64,000 nucleotides of DNA from an uncultured Alphaproteobacteria bacterium (GTDB taxonomy: Bacteria; Pseudomonadota; Alphaproteobacteria; Paracaedibacterales; CAIULA01): contig CAIULA010000016.1 in the NCBI GenBank assembly GCA_903899945.1, forward strand, positions 20,688 to 84,687, written 5' to 3'. The notes beneath the pieces were generated by a model, which saw only the letters and a list, made by a program, of their open reading frames with translations, searched no databases and was not told where the DNA came from. Of this stretch, positions 1 through 9,439 are shown piece after piece. The position numbers were made by a program, and so were the translations under genes. Positions within the stretch are counted from its first letter, which is position 1, and each line of letters starts with the position of its first letter.

Positions 1-1391
1 TTGCTTATCGAAAGCTTGCTTGGATTAACAGTTTTTTTGGGGCTGCTTCTAGCACAGTTGTGCAGGTTCTCGCCTATCAAGTTACCAAAGATAAAATTTG
101 GTCCTTAGGCACAGCTTTTGTTCATGCTTTTTCCGCTTTTATTTTAATCAATAGTATTATTTCCGAAGACATCATACCCGGATATTTTTTCTTTGTTTTA
201 AGCTTTTTATTTCTCTATAAAGCCCTTGAAGGAAGTCACGTAAGGCTTTTTTTAGCAGGATCAACTTTATCTGTTATTGCTATGATGCTGCTTCATTGGA
301 GTTTGTTTCCTCCATTAGCGGCTTCATATTTTGTAGTACTATGTTTTCTGACTTATCATGAACGAGCATACTTACGGTTCTTTTTTGAGCAATTTTTTAT
401 ATTGATTGTCGTTCTGTATATTTTTTCAAAATTAGCAACATTTTTTGCATCGGGTAAATATAATATTGACCTTTCAGTTTGGAGCATTCTTTATCCTAAT
501 AAAGCTGGTCCAGGTTCTTGGGTTGGATTTGATTGGATAAAGTTAGCATGTCTATATGAAGGAGTGGGGAACTATCTGATTGGAGGGAAAAATGTTGGAG
601 TTCCCTTTTCTGGAGATTTTTCTCATGTAATAAGAAATATTATTTCTTGGAGTATAACATTATCTTCCGTAGTGTTTTTATTAATTATGTTTTTTAAAGA
701 AGAGAAAAAAAGTCTTAAAATCATAGCTCTTTTTGGTTTAAGTATTTTCTTTTTTGGTGAGTGTCAGAATTTGTATGGACAACCTCAAGATCCTCAATTT
801 CAAGTGCAGCCGATGTTTATTTTAACGACGTGTTTAATTTATTTAAATTTTTTGCGTCCAGCAATTAAAAATTCCATGAGGATTGTGATGTTGGTTTTTG
901 CCCTAATCATTGGAATAGACAATTTTGTTGCATTACAACCGTACTGTTCTGGTGACGGTATAATGGTACGAGGATACAAGGAATTTCGTGATCATTTTCC
1001 AAAAGACTCCACTAAAATTGTTCATCTTGCCTACGAAGGATGGAGTCCTTGGTTAATGTTGTTTGACTACGAAGGTGACTTCAAAGTATATCTCAAAGAT
1101 GTTACCTGTCTAAATACTCCTTTTCATTTTACGCCTGGCATCAGTGCAAAAGATGGGGCTCAGCAAATCATGAGTGATATAGATGCAGCATTGGCATTAG
1201 GAAAGCGTGTAATTGTAACTGTCCCTTGGGTTGATCCGGATTATATCTATGCGCTGCGTGCTCAAAACCTTACAAAAGATCAAACAATAGAGCTTAGAAA
1301 AATCCTGTTAGAGCATTATCAAATAAAATCTACTTACAAACTAAAATGGGGTGAATTTGCAGAAATTGAAAAGAGGAAATCTAATGGCTGA
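1..1391 (+). CDS. multi-pass membrane protein, GT-C glycosyltransferase-like (5' partial)
   Basis: The frame is open to the window edge, with sense codons upstream of the first possible start (GTG at 60), so the N-terminus lies outside. About nine hydrophobic segments fill the first ~300 visible residues. A soluble C-terminal part of ~150 residues follows, with motifs such as YEGWSPWLMLFDYEG. The layout of many helices then a soluble tail fits GT-C sugar transferases or other integral membrane envelope proteins, but I see no decisive catalytic motif. The next gene, a polyprenyl-phosphate sugar transferase, overlaps its stop by 8 nt (ATGGCTGA), so the two are translationally coupled. Such synthases make the lipid-linked sugars that GT-C enzymes use, which supports an envelope-sugar role by context only. 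Confidence 0.55.
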   Translation, partial: AYRKLAWINSFFGAASSTVVQVLAYQVTKDKIWSLGTAFVHAFSAFILINSIISEDIIPGYFFFVLSFLFLYKALEGSHVRLFLAGSTLSVIAMMLLHWSLFPPLAASYFVVLCFLTYHERAYLRFFFEQFFILIVVLYIFSKLATFFASGKYNIDLSVWSILYPNKAGPGSWVGFDWIKLACLYEGVGNYLIGGKNVGVPFSGDFSHVIRNIISWSITLSSVVFLLIMFFKEEKKSLKIIALFGLSIFFFGECQNLYGQPQDPQFQVQPMFILTTCLIYLNFLRPAIKNSMRIVMLVFALIIGIDNFVALQPYCSGDGIMVRGYKEFRDHFPKDSTKIVHLAYEGWSPWLMLFDYEGDFKVYLKDVTCLNTPFHFTPGISAKDGAQQIMSDIDAALALGKRVIVTVPWVDPDYIYALRAQNLTKDQTIELRKILLEHYQIKSTYKLKWGEFAEIEKRKSNG

Positions 1392-2316
1392 AGATATTAC
1401 TTATTCATTTGTTATTCCTGTTTATAATGAAGAGACAGGCTTACCTGAGCTTTTTTCTCGTATGGAGACAACTTTAGAAAAACTGGATGGAAATGCAGAG
1501 ATTCTTTTGATAGATGATGGAAGCAAGGACAAAAGCTATGAGATTCTGTCTGCTCAAAATAAAAAGGATTCTCGTTTTAAGGTCATTAAATTTTCTCGTA
1601 ATTTCGGTCATCAAAATGCGGTAACGGCAGGAATGGATCTGTCTAAAGGTAAGGCAGTTATTATAATGGATGCAGACTTACAAGATCCACCAGAGGTTGT
1701 TTTTGATTTAATTACCCAGTGGAAATCAGGTTTTGATGTTATTCATGCTGTAAGACAAAGTAGAGTAGGGGAAAGCTGGTTTAAATTATTTACAGCAAAT
1801 GCTTTTTATCGCTTTCTTGAAAAAATTACAGAAACAAAAATCGTTAGAAATGCCGGAGATTTTCGCCTTATGGACAGAAAAGTTGTTGATGCTTTTTGTC
1901 GTCTTCGAGAGCAACACCGATTTATAAGAGGGCTCTCTTGTTGGGTTGGCTTTAAACAATCTTGCGTTTTGTACGAACGCCAAGCGCGTTATGCAGGGGA
2001 AACAAAATATCCTTTAAAAAAGATGGTTAAACTAGCTGTTAATGCCATTACTTCTTTTTCCGATTGGCCGCTTCAGCTTGCATTCAAAATAGGAATGTTT
2101 GTGTCTTGTTTGTCATTTATTACAGCATTATCTCTAATTTTTTTGAGCTTTACTGATATTATGTTAGTTCCAGGCTGGGCATCTATTATGGTGTTTATGG
2201 GATTTTTAAATGGCATGATGATGATGGGACTTATAGGAATTTATGTTGGTCGTATTTTTGAGCAAACAAAGTCAAGACCTTTGTACATTGTAGAAGAATT
2301 CAAAGAGGGTAATTAG
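1384..2316 (+). CDS. glycosyltransferase family 2, DPM1/GtrB-like polyprenyl-phosphate sugar transferase
   Basis: Predicted to move a sugar from a nucleotide donor to undecaprenyl phosphate at the inner membrane. The N-terminal GT-A domain shows IPVYNEE, LLIDDGSKDKS and the metal-binding MDADLQDPPE, in the order typical of DPM1/GtrB/ArnC proteins. Two C-terminal hydrophobic segments (about residues 230-255 and 265-290) match the family's membrane anchor. I chose the ATG at 1384 because AGAGGAAA lies just upstream and MAEDITYSFVIP is a normal family start; a GTG at 1351 is in frame but lies well inside the previous gene. The product is 310 residues. The sugar cannot be read from the sequence. 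Confidence 0.88.
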   Translation: MAEDITYSFVIPVYNEETGLPELFSRMETTLEKLDGNAEILLIDDGSKDKSYEILSAQNKKDSRFKVIKFSRNFGHQNAVTAGMDLSKGKAVIIMDADLQDPPEVVFDLITQWKSGFDVIHAVRQSRVGESWFKLFTANAFYRFLEKITETKIVRNAGDFRLMDRKVVDAFCRLREQHRFIRGLSCWVGFKQSCVLYERQARYAGETKYPLKKMVKLAVNAITSFSDWPLQLAFKIGMFVSCLSFITALSLIFLSFTDIMLVPGWASIMVFMGFLNGMMMMGLIGIYVGRIFEQTKSRPLYIVEEFKEGN

Positions 2317-2321
2317 GGCCT

Positions 2322-4139
2322 TCACCGTCTTCCAAATAGTTTTTCAATATCTTCTTTTTTTAGTTCAATATAGGTGGGCCTGCCGTGGTTACACTGTCCT
2401 GAGTGTGGGGTGTTTTCCATTTGCCTTAAAAGGGCATTCATTTCAGGAATAGACATGGTTTTTCCAGCACGAATACTGCTGTGACAAGCTAAAGTAGAGA
2501 GGATTTCATGTAAATTTTCCGTTAAAGAATAGCTTGTACCAAGCTCTTTTAAGTCTGCAATCAAATCGCGGATCATAGAAGCCACATCAATACCGGAAAG
2601 AAGTGCTGGGATTTGCCTGATGACTAATGAGTTCGTGCCAAAGATTTCAATGCCTATCCCAAGGCGTTTTAATTCATCTAAATAAGGCGTTAAGAAATTA
2701 ATATCATTTTCAGTTAGGGTGACCATTTCAGGCAGCAAAAGCGTTTGGGAACGCAATGTGTTTTCCTGATACTGTTCTTTCATCTTTTCATAAACAAGAC
2801 GCTCATGAGCTGCGTGTTGATCTACAATGACGAAACTGTCGCTTTTCTCGGAAATAATATATGTTTTGTGCAGTTGAGCTTTAGCCAGTCCCAGGGGATA
2901 AGAATTTTCCTCACTTAAATCAGGTATTTCATCCTCAAAAGCCTTGCTAGCTATATTGATGGCTTCATTGGCAAAAGTTTTTGCTTGATAACTATTTCCT
3001 GCATAAACAGATGAAATTCTGCCTTGCAAGGGAATTGAGCTGGTTGATGAAAATGAAGGGTAATTTCTTTTTTCAATGCCTATTTGTGTGTTGCTACCTC
3101 TCAAAATTGCGACAGCTTCACTAGCCAAATGGGTAGATGTTTCCCTTGTGCTTTCGTTCAGTGTCTGTTTCAAAGCACTTATTAACAGCCCTCTTACAAC
3201 TTGTGCTTCTCTAAACCTGACTTCGGCTTTAGCTGGATGGACATTGACATCAACTTCCGCGGGGTCAATCTTTAAAAATACGGCAAGGGATGGATATCTA
3301 TTACTGGGAAGAAAATCTTGGTATGCAACTCTGATAGCGGCGCTCAGAGATTTATCTTTTATGGGTCTATCATTAACAAAAAGATACTGCTCTGTTGATT
3401 GGCTAGAATTATAAGTTGGAAGGCTTATCCAGCCGTTTATTTCCATGTGATCTCGAATAGCCGTAACTTGTCTGCAATTTTCAGTGAATTCATTTCCAAG
3501 AACCACTTTTAGTCTTTCCGGAAAAGTTGCACAACTGGGGTAGTGGAAAATAACTCTATTTCCTTCCTTTAAAGTAAATTCAATTGAAGGATGAGCAAGG
3601 GCTAAACGATTTAAATAATCAGTACAATGTCCAAGTTCGGTTGTTGGTGACTTTAAAAATTTTAAACGGGCAGGGGTGGCATAAAAAAGATCTCTAATGA
3701 TGACTCGTGTACCGTTTGGATATGAGGTTGGAACTAAATCGCTTTTGATTCCTCCTTCAACCCCAAGTTGCCAGGCCATGTCTTGATTCTGTGGCTTGCT
3801 AATAATTGTGAGGCGACTAATGGAACCGATAGAAGGTAGAGCTTCTCCCCTGAAACCAAAACTATGGATATTAAATAAATCACCTGTGCTTAGTTTTGAC
3901 GTTGCGTGACGTTCTATACACAAGGCCAAATCTTCAGGATTCATCCCGAAGCCATTGTCAATCACCTGAATTAAAGTACGGCCACCATCTCTTAAGCTAA
4001 CCTCTATTTGAGTCGAACCAGCATCGATCGCATTTTCAACAAGTTCTTTAACGGCTGCTGCCGGACGTTCAATAACTTCTCCTGCAGCAATCTGATTAAT
4101 AAGAGCAGGGTCAAGTAGCTTAATTCGCTGTTGCATCAT
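2322..4139 (-). CDS. mutL: DNA mismatch repair protein MutL
   Basis: Couples mismatch recognition by MutS to strand incision. The N-terminal GHKL ATPase shows ELVENAIDAG, DNGFGM and GFRGEALPSIG. The C-terminal domain carries DQHAAHERLVYE, matching the metal-binding DQHA(X)2E(X)4E endonuclease motif, plus ACHSSIR and CNHGRPT, so this is the nicking type of MutL found in bacteria without MutH. At 605 residues it is full length. It starts at an ATG pair that overlaps the stop of the UPF0104-like gene upstream. The 3' end faces the glycosyltransferase gene only 5 nt away, with no visible terminator between them. Confidence 0.96.
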   Translation of the reverse strand: MMQQRIKLLDPALINQIAAGEVIERPAAAVKELVENAIDAGSTQIEVSLRDGGRTLIQVIDNGFGMNPEDLALCIERHATSKLSTGDLFNIHSFGFRGEALPSIGSISRLTIISKPQNQDMAWQLGVEGGIKSDLVPTSYPNGTRVIIRDLFYATPARLKFLKSPTTELGHCTDYLNRLALAHPSIEFTLKEGNRVIFHYPSCATFPERLKVVLGNEFTENCRQVTAIRDHMEINGWISLPTYNSSQSTEQYLFVNDRPIKDKSLSAAIRVAYQDFLPSNRYPSLAVFLKIDPAEVDVNVHPAKAEVRFREAQVVRGLLISALKQTLNESTRETSTHLASEAVAILRGSNTQIGIEKRNYPSFSSTSSIPLQGRISSVYAGNSYQAKTFANEAINIASKAFEDEIPDLSEENSYPLGLAKAQLHKTYIISEKSDSFVIVDQHAAHERLVYEKMKEQYQENTLRSQTLLLPEMVTLTENDINFLTPYLDELKRLGIGIEIFGTNSLVIRQIPALLSGIDVASMIRDLIADLKELGTSYSLTENLHEILSTLACHSSIRAGKTMSIPEMNALLRQMENTPHSGQCNHGRPTYIELKKEDIEKLFGRR

Positions 4140-5080
4140 TATTCAGTATGTAAAGAAAGTTGAGGGGTTTTAGCAAGACACCATAAAATAAGTCCAGGAA
4201 AAGCAGCTAAAAATTGCACAATACCAAAAAGCAAGGATAATGCTAATGCTTCTTCTTTAGGTATCCCATAAATGCTCAAGATCACAACCATTGCCCCTTC
4301 TCTAAGGCCCCATCCTGCAAAAGAAATCGGAATGGCTGAAACAATGATAACAAGAGGAATGGAAACGAAGATTTGAAAAAGTGTTAGCTCTAATCCTATG
4401 CCAGCGGATAATAAAAAGGCACCCATAATAAGGCATAAAGAAGCAGTAAGGGATGTTATAAAAATAATAAGTGCCTCAGCTTTGTGAGAAAACATTAAAG
4501 AAATAGACTCGGAAAATTTAACGATTGGCATTAAAAATAATGGCAATTTTGATTTTGCAAACTTTAAACCATAAAGAGCGATTAATCCTCCGCCGACAAG
4601 GACTAAAATCAATATCATTAAGTCCCCGATAGAAGAAGTAATCAGGCTTTTCCATTCAACAAAACAACCTAAAAGAGCGAAAATAACAAAACTCGAAATA
4701 CCATAAAGACGATCAATAAGCGTTGTGCTTACTGAGAGTGCAGTAGATATTTTGTAGCGTTGCTTAAGAATGATCCCTTTATAAACATCTCCCCCTACTG
4801 AACTTGGTAAGCATTGGCTTAAAAAGGCACCAATTGCTGTATGATAGCATGCATCCCACAGAGGAATCGGGTTTGAAAGGCTGCAAATAATTTTCTGCCA
4901 ACGCATTGCCGTAGCTAATATCCCCGCAATCGTCAACACAATGCTAAAAGCTAAAAGATAAAAAGGGACGTGTTTTAAGGTGAATAAAACTTGTGTGTAA
5001 TCGATATTGTTAAAGAGAAAATAGACAATAATTCCTGTTAGACAGATTTTTATAAGAAAAAATAAAAACGCTCGATTCAT
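4139..5080 (-). CDS. UPF0104 / lysylphosphatidylglycerol synthase membrane-domain family protein
   Basis: An integral membrane protein of 313 residues with about eight hydrophobic segments. Family hallmarks include CLPSSVGGDVYKG in the middle and PISFAGWGLREGAMV near the C-terminus, both typical of the flippase-like domain shared by MprF and YbhN. It lacks the soluble aminoacyl-transferase half of MprF, so lipid handling or flipping is more likely than aminoacylation. It overlaps the mutL start and is probably co-transcribed with it. The true substrate is unknown. Confidence 0.8.
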   Translation of the reverse strand: MNRAFLFFLIKICLTGIIVYFLFNNIDYTQVLFTLKHVPFYLLAFSIVLTIAGILATAMRWQKIICSLSNPIPLWDACYHTAIGAFLSQCLPSSVGGDVYKGIILKQRYKISTALSVSTTLIDRLYGISSFVIFALLGCFVEWKSLITSSIGDLMILILVLVGGGLIALYGLKFAKSKLPLFLMPIVKFSESISLMFSHKAEALIIFITSLTASLCLIMGAFLLSAGIGLELTLFQIFVSIPLVIIVSAIPISFAGWGLREGAMVVILSIYGIPKEEALALSLLFGIVQFLAAFPGLILWCLAKTPQLSLHTE

Positions 5081-5201
5081 AAGTGGTAATTTTAACGAAA
5101 GGTTGATTCTTGTTTTTACCAGGTATCACTAACGAAATAAACTAAATATTAGGATTTATGGATTAATCTTGGGCAATGTCAAAGATTTAAAGATTTCACC
5201 A

Positions 5202-6437
5202 ATGATCCTTTATCATCTTAATGAATTTAAGAATGCAGCGATGTGGCCTGCCCATTTATGGAGTGAGGCTAATCATTTATTTCTTCAAATTTTACCTTTT
5301 GAAGACACGCCCTTTACACGTTTAATTTCAGCTTCTAACGAAATTGTTGAAAGAACAACCCGTGTTTACACAAAACCTGCTTTTAACATTCAATTCAATA
5401 AAAATGATGCGGGTAAAAGTATTCAAGTCGAAGAAAAGATAATTCGGGAAAAACCATTTTGCACACTAAAACAATTTATTCGAAAGCAAAATAATAACGT
5501 CATAGGAAAAGAAGAACCTACTGTTTTGATTGTACCACCGTTATCGGGTCATTTTGCAACATTGCTTCGAGATACAGTTGCTACAATGGTGGTTCACCAT
5601 AATGTTTTTGTCATGGATTGGCATGATGCTCGTTTGGTATCCTTAAAACATGGAGCATTTGACATTGAAACCTATGTTGATTATTTGCTGGAATTCATGA
5701 CAAATCTTGGTTCTGACATTCACGTTATGGCAGTTTGTCAGCCAGCAGTTCCTGTTTTAATGGCAGTTTCAATTTTAGCAGATCGAGGTGATATTAACCA
5801 ACCAAAGTCAATGATTTTGATGGGAGGGCCAATTGACACCCGTATTAATCCAGGCAAGGTTGATAAGTTTGCAAAAGAGCATGATATTGGGTGGTTTAAG
5901 AGAAACATTATTACTAAGATACCAGCTTATTATCCAGGTGCCGGAAGACAGGTTTGTCCAGGATTTATTATGCTCAATGGGTTTATGTCTCTTAATTACG
6001 AACGTCATAAAGAAGCCAATTTTAATCTTTTTCTTAATCTCGTTAGGGGGGATATGGAACATACAGAGTCCCACAAAAAATTCTATGATGAATATAGATC
6101 CGTAATGGATTTGCCAGCCGAATATTTCTTAGAAAGTATTTCGACCATATTTCAAGAGCGCGCATTACCGAAAGGAAAGATGTATTGGAGAGGGCAAAAT
6201 ATCAACCCAAAAGCTATTCAAAGAACTGCGTTGATGACTGTTGAGGGGGAATTGGACGATATTTCACCCATCGGTCAAACCTTTGTTGTACACAAACTTT
6301 GTTCGAGTCTTTCAAAAAACTTAAAATACCATCATTGCCAAGCAGGGGTGGGGCATTACGGGATCTTTAATGGCCATCGATGGAGAACCGAGATTTACCC
6401 AAAAGTTAAACTTTTTATCTCTGAAAATAACAAATAG
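5202..6437 (+). CDS. phaZ: intracellular polyhydroxyalkanoate (PHB) depolymerase
   Basis: Degrades stored polyhydroxybutyrate to 3-hydroxybutyrate units. The start MILYHLNEF and following WPAHLW, TPFTRL and ERTTRVY segments match the N-terminus of alphaproteobacterial PhaZ. The nucleophile elbow reads VMAVCQPAVPVL, with cysteine in the usual PhaZ position rather than serine. A late histidine in GVGHYGIFNG and an aspartate in EGELDDISP fit the rest of the triad. I prefer the ATG at 5202 (411 residues) because homologues begin here; a TTG at 5169 is in frame, and neither has a strong Shine-Dalgarno sequence. A phaB-type reductase lies at 49.2 kb. No PHA synthase is in the window. Confidence 0.9.
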   Translation: MILYHLNEFKNAAMWPAHLWSEANHLFLQILPFEDTPFTRLISASNEIVERTTRVYTKPAFNIQFNKNDAGKSIQVEEKIIREKPFCTLKQFIRKQNNNVIGKEEPTVLIVPPLSGHFATLLRDTVATMVVHHNVFVMDWHDARLVSLKHGAFDIETYVDYLLEFMTNLGSDIHVMAVCQPAVPVLMAVSILADRGDINQPKSMILMGGPIDTRINPGKVDKFAKEHDIGWFKRNIITKIPAYYPGAGRQVCPGFIMLNGFMSLNYERHKEANFNLFLNLVRGDMEHTESHKKFYDEYRSVMDLPAEYFLESISTIFQERALPKGKMYWRGQNINPKAIQRTALMTVEGELDDISPIGQTFVVHKLCSSLSKNLKYHHCQAGVGHYGIFNGHRWRTEIYPKVKLFISENNK

Positions 6438-6543
6438 CCTTCCTCATATTGAAACCAATTTATTAAAAAAATCATTAAAAAATATTTAAAATTTATGTCA
6501 AACTTATAGAAAGTAATCCTGAAGACTATTGATTTGTTTTTAG

Positions 6544-8817
6544 ATGTTTAAATCTTTATGGCGCATTTTAACAACCGTAATTTTTGTAGTTACAAGTATT
6601 GGCGCTGTTTCGTTTTTTCTATTTTTTTATTTTGGAAGAGGATTGCCTGACTACCAATTTTTAAGGGACTATAGACCCAGTGTAGCAAGTCGATTTTATA
6701 CAAACGACTATCAATTATTCAAAGAATATGCTCGCGAAAAGAGAGTATTTGTTGCAATTGAAAATATTCCCCCTTTGCTGGTTCAAGCTTTTCTATCTGC
6801 TGAAGATAAAAATTTCTACTATCATCCCGGTATAGATTTTTTGAGTATTTTTAGGGCAGTCCTTAACAATACATTTAAGGGGGTTTGGAATGGAAAAGCT
6901 CTTGGTGCTTCAACAATCACTCAGCAAGTTGCTAAGAATTTTTTAGTTGGCAATGAAAAATCTTTTGATAGGAAATTTAGAGAAGCGATTATGTCTATGC
7001 GACTTGAAATGGCATTACCCAAAGAGCGTATTTTAGAACTTTACTTAAACCAAATTTATTTAGGTATGGGAAGTTATGGTGTTGCAGCTGCAGCTCAGAC
7101 GTATTTTGGTAAATCTTTAGACCAATTAACAGTTGCCGAGTGTGCTTTTTTAGCTTCTCTTCCAAAAGCACCGGCAACTTATCACCCAATAAAAGAGCAA
7201 AAACGTGCAAAAGCAAGGAGAGATTGGGTAATTGGAAGGTTGGTTGAGGATAATATTATTTCTGCAGAGGAGGCTAAACATGCGCAAAGTGATCCATTTA
7301 AAATCACTATAGATTCTTCATACATTGTTAATGCCGATTATTTTGGAGAAGAAGTCAGGCGTGAGTTAATGCAACGTTTTGGTGAAAATGTACTTTATAC
7401 AGGGGGGCTTAGCGTTTTTACAACTGTTGATCCTTTTTTACAGAACGCAGCAGATAAAAGCTTGCGTAAAGGATTACAAGAATATGACAGAAGGCATGGA
7501 TGGAGAGGCCCTATAACAAGATTAATGACTCCAATGGACCAAGTTGCGTGGATTAAAGATCTGAATAAAATCCCTCCTGTTCCAGGAATAGGTGATTCCA
7601 GGCTTGTTATTGTTCTCTCAATCTCTTCCGATAATGAGGCAAAAATTGCTTTTGCAAACGGGGAAATAAGTTCACTTTTCTTGAACGGTGTTGATTGGGC
7701 GCGCTTAGCAAAATCAGATGGAACTCAAGGACCAGAGATTAAACGAGTTGCAGATGTATTAGCGCCAGGCGATGTTGTGCTGGTTAACAATATAGCCGGA
7801 CCCGGTCAAACGCCCGTATATAAACTGCATCAGATTCCAGCCGTAAGCGGTGGGATGGTTGTGATGGATGCTGATACGGGCAACGTTTTTGCGATGACCG
7901 GCGGATATAGTTTCGAAATCAGTCAATTTAATTGCGCCACACAAGCCTGGCGTCAACCAGGATCAGCCTTTAAACCTTTTGTGTATTTAGCCGCCTTAGA
8001 AAAGGGATATACACCTGAGACTTTGATTAACGATGCCCCCATTACACTGAACCTTGGGGCCGGTTTGGGCGTTTATTCACCTAAAAACATTACCCATCGT
8101 TCTTATGGTCCAAGTCCTATGCGTATAGGAATCGAAAAATCCTACAACCTTATGACAGTACGTTTGGCTCATCAAATTGGTATGCAGTCCGTTAAAAGTG
8201 TAGCTTCTCGTTTTGGTGTTGTCGATGATATGCCCTTGCATCTTTCCAATTCTTTAGGGGCCAAAGAGACAACTGTTTTACGTCTTACGACTGCCTATGC
8301 CATGATTGTGAATGGAGGCAAAAAAATTGGCCCTAATTTAATCAAGCAAGTTCAAGACAAAAATGGACAAGTTATTTATCAACTTCAAACGCAATACAGG
8401 GGGCTTTTGGGACCTGATGTAGGAGAACTTTTAAACAATTGGCATGATGTGGAAAAAAAGCCTTTGCCGGAATTAAAAGATGAAAGAGAACAAATTATCG
8501 ATGCAAAATTTGCAGAATCTATGACGACAATGCTAGAGGCAGTGGTTCTGCGGGGAACTGGAAAAAAACTTCAACCGCTTATGGAGCAATATTGTATAGT
8601 ATTGGGTGGGAAAACTGGTTCTACAAATGATTGTAAAGATGCGTGGTTTATGGGGTTCATTCGTGATGCAACTGGGCGCACCCTTGTTGTTGGAGTTTTT
8701 GTTGGTTTTCCAGCTCCACAAACTTTAGGCACATTTCAAGGAGACGATGAGACAGGCACAAGAGTCGCATTACCTATTTTTGGTAACTTTGTAAGAGAGA
8801 TGTTTGATAAAGTATAG
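6544..8817 (+). CDS. mrcA: penicillin-binding protein 1A (class A, bifunctional)
   Basis: Polymerises and cross-links peptidoglycan in the periplasm. An N-terminal membrane segment (about residues 8-30) is followed by a GT51 glycosyltransferase domain with EDKNFYYHPGID, STITQQVAKNF, LELYLNQIYLG and TYFGKS. The transpeptidase domain shows the active-site SxxK within PGSAFKPF, SYN, and KTGS in GGKTGSTND. The region between them (about 260-430) matches the OB-like linker of Gram-negative PBP1A. The product is 757 residues. The gene is monocistronic by spacing. It indicates that the organism makes a peptidoglycan wall. Confidence 0.95.
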   Translation: MFKSLWRILTTVIFVVTSIGAVSFFLFFYFGRGLPDYQFLRDYRPSVASRFYTNDYQLFKEYAREKRVFVAIENIPPLLVQAFLSAEDKNFYYHPGIDFLSIFRAVLNNTFKGVWNGKALGASTITQQVAKNFLVGNEKSFDRKFREAIMSMRLEMALPKERILELYLNQIYLGMGSYGVAAAAQTYFGKSLDQLTVAECAFLASLPKAPATYHPIKEQKRAKARRDWVIGRLVEDNIISAEEAKHAQSDPFKITIDSSYIVNADYFGEEVRRELMQRFGENVLYTGGLSVFTTVDPFLQNAADKSLRKGLQEYDRRHGWRGPITRLMTPMDQVAWIKDLNKIPPVPGIGDSRLVIVLSISSDNEAKIAFANGEISSLFLNGVDWARLAKSDGTQGPEIKRVADVLAPGDVVLVNNIAGPGQTPVYKLHQIPAVSGGMVVMDADTGNVFAMTGGYSFEISQFNCATQAWRQPGSAFKPFVYLAALEKGYTPETLINDAPITLNLGAGLGVYSPKNITHRSYGPSPMRIGIEKSYNLMTVRLAHQIGMQSVKSVASRFGVVDDMPLHLSNSLGAKETTVLRLTTAYAMIVNGGKKIGPNLIKQVQDKNGQVIYQLQTQYRGLLGPDVGELLNNWHDVEKKPLPELKDEREQIIDAKFAESMTTMLEAVVLRGTGKKLQPLMEQYCIVLGGKTGSTNDCKDAWFMGFIRDATGRTLVVGVFVGFPAPQTLGTFQGDDETGTRVALPIFGNFVREMFDKV

Positions 8818-8871
8818 CTTAGAATCTTTATTAATAAATTTTGGCTCATTTGATTGTAAAGATATATAACT

Positions 8872-9237
8872 ATGAATTATACAGAAATAAATAGATTGTG
8901 TACTAATTTTATCAAAATTATTGTTATAGGTATTTTATTTGCAGGTTTTATGCTGGTTAGTGGCGGAATTGTCTTAAACGATTTAGAGAGAGCACTTGTT
9001 GAAATTGAGGACTTAGAACGCAAACATTTATTAGACAATCCTCCTGAAACAATTTCTGATACTGCAAAAACGGAATTAAGAATTTTAAAGAATTCAGAAG
9101 GTTTAAAGAAATATATTAAAGAAAATGAAGATCGTGTAAGGGAAATTGCATATAGCTTGTACATTATGTTATATACATTTCTTATAATTATTTTTATAAA
9201 AGTATTATTATATATAAAAATAAAGATGGATAAATAA
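8872..9237 (+). CDS. small two-helix membrane protein, unknown
   Basis: A 121-residue protein with hydrophobic segments at about residues 14-35 and 93-115. They enclose a charged, helix-prone middle rich in Glu, Lys and Leu (ALVEIEDLERKH, EGLKKYIKENEDRVRE) that could form a coiled coil. Composition is more AT-rich than the flanking core genes. It has no recognisable family and only a weak ribosome binding site. It lies between the PBP1A gene and ftsH, where relatives usually carry other genes, so it may be a late arrival. Confidence 0.5.
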   Translation: MNYTEINRLCTNFIKIIVIGILFAGFMLVSGGIVLNDLERALVEIEDLERKHLLDNPPETISDTAKTELRILKNSEGLKKYIKENEDRVREIAYSLYIMLYTFLIIIFIKVLLYIKIKMDK

Positions 9238-9263
9238 GATTATACTGCTTGGACTCGTCCAAC

Positions 9264-9331
9264 TTTCTTAAATGACAAGTTTTATTTTGTCGAGTGGTAA
9301 GAAAAGTAATACCATATCCTTTAAGAATGGT
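9264..9331. other. two hairpins in the ftsH upstream region
   Basis: TTTCTTA (9264-9270) pairs with TAAGAAA (9298-9304), and inside it GACAA (9274-9278) pairs with TTGTC (9287-9291). A second stem is formed by ACCAT (9311-9315) and ATGGT (9327-9331). No T-run follows either, so neither is a classic terminator. They fall in the ~200-nt stretch before ftsH that holds no gene, and could be leader structure or an RNA element. Confidence 0.3.
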
Positions 9332-9439
9332 GTAATTTGAGATATGCTCTATGCGGCGTAGGGTCATAAAAAATAACCATATTTTAACTTACCTCTATAC
9401 TAAAACCAAGTTAAGGGAAAATTTCGAGAGGAATCAACT

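Noticed and set aside
3076..3414. Plus-strand open frame inside mutL
   Set aside because: It lies wholly within the coding sequence of a clear mutL on the other strand and shows no family features.
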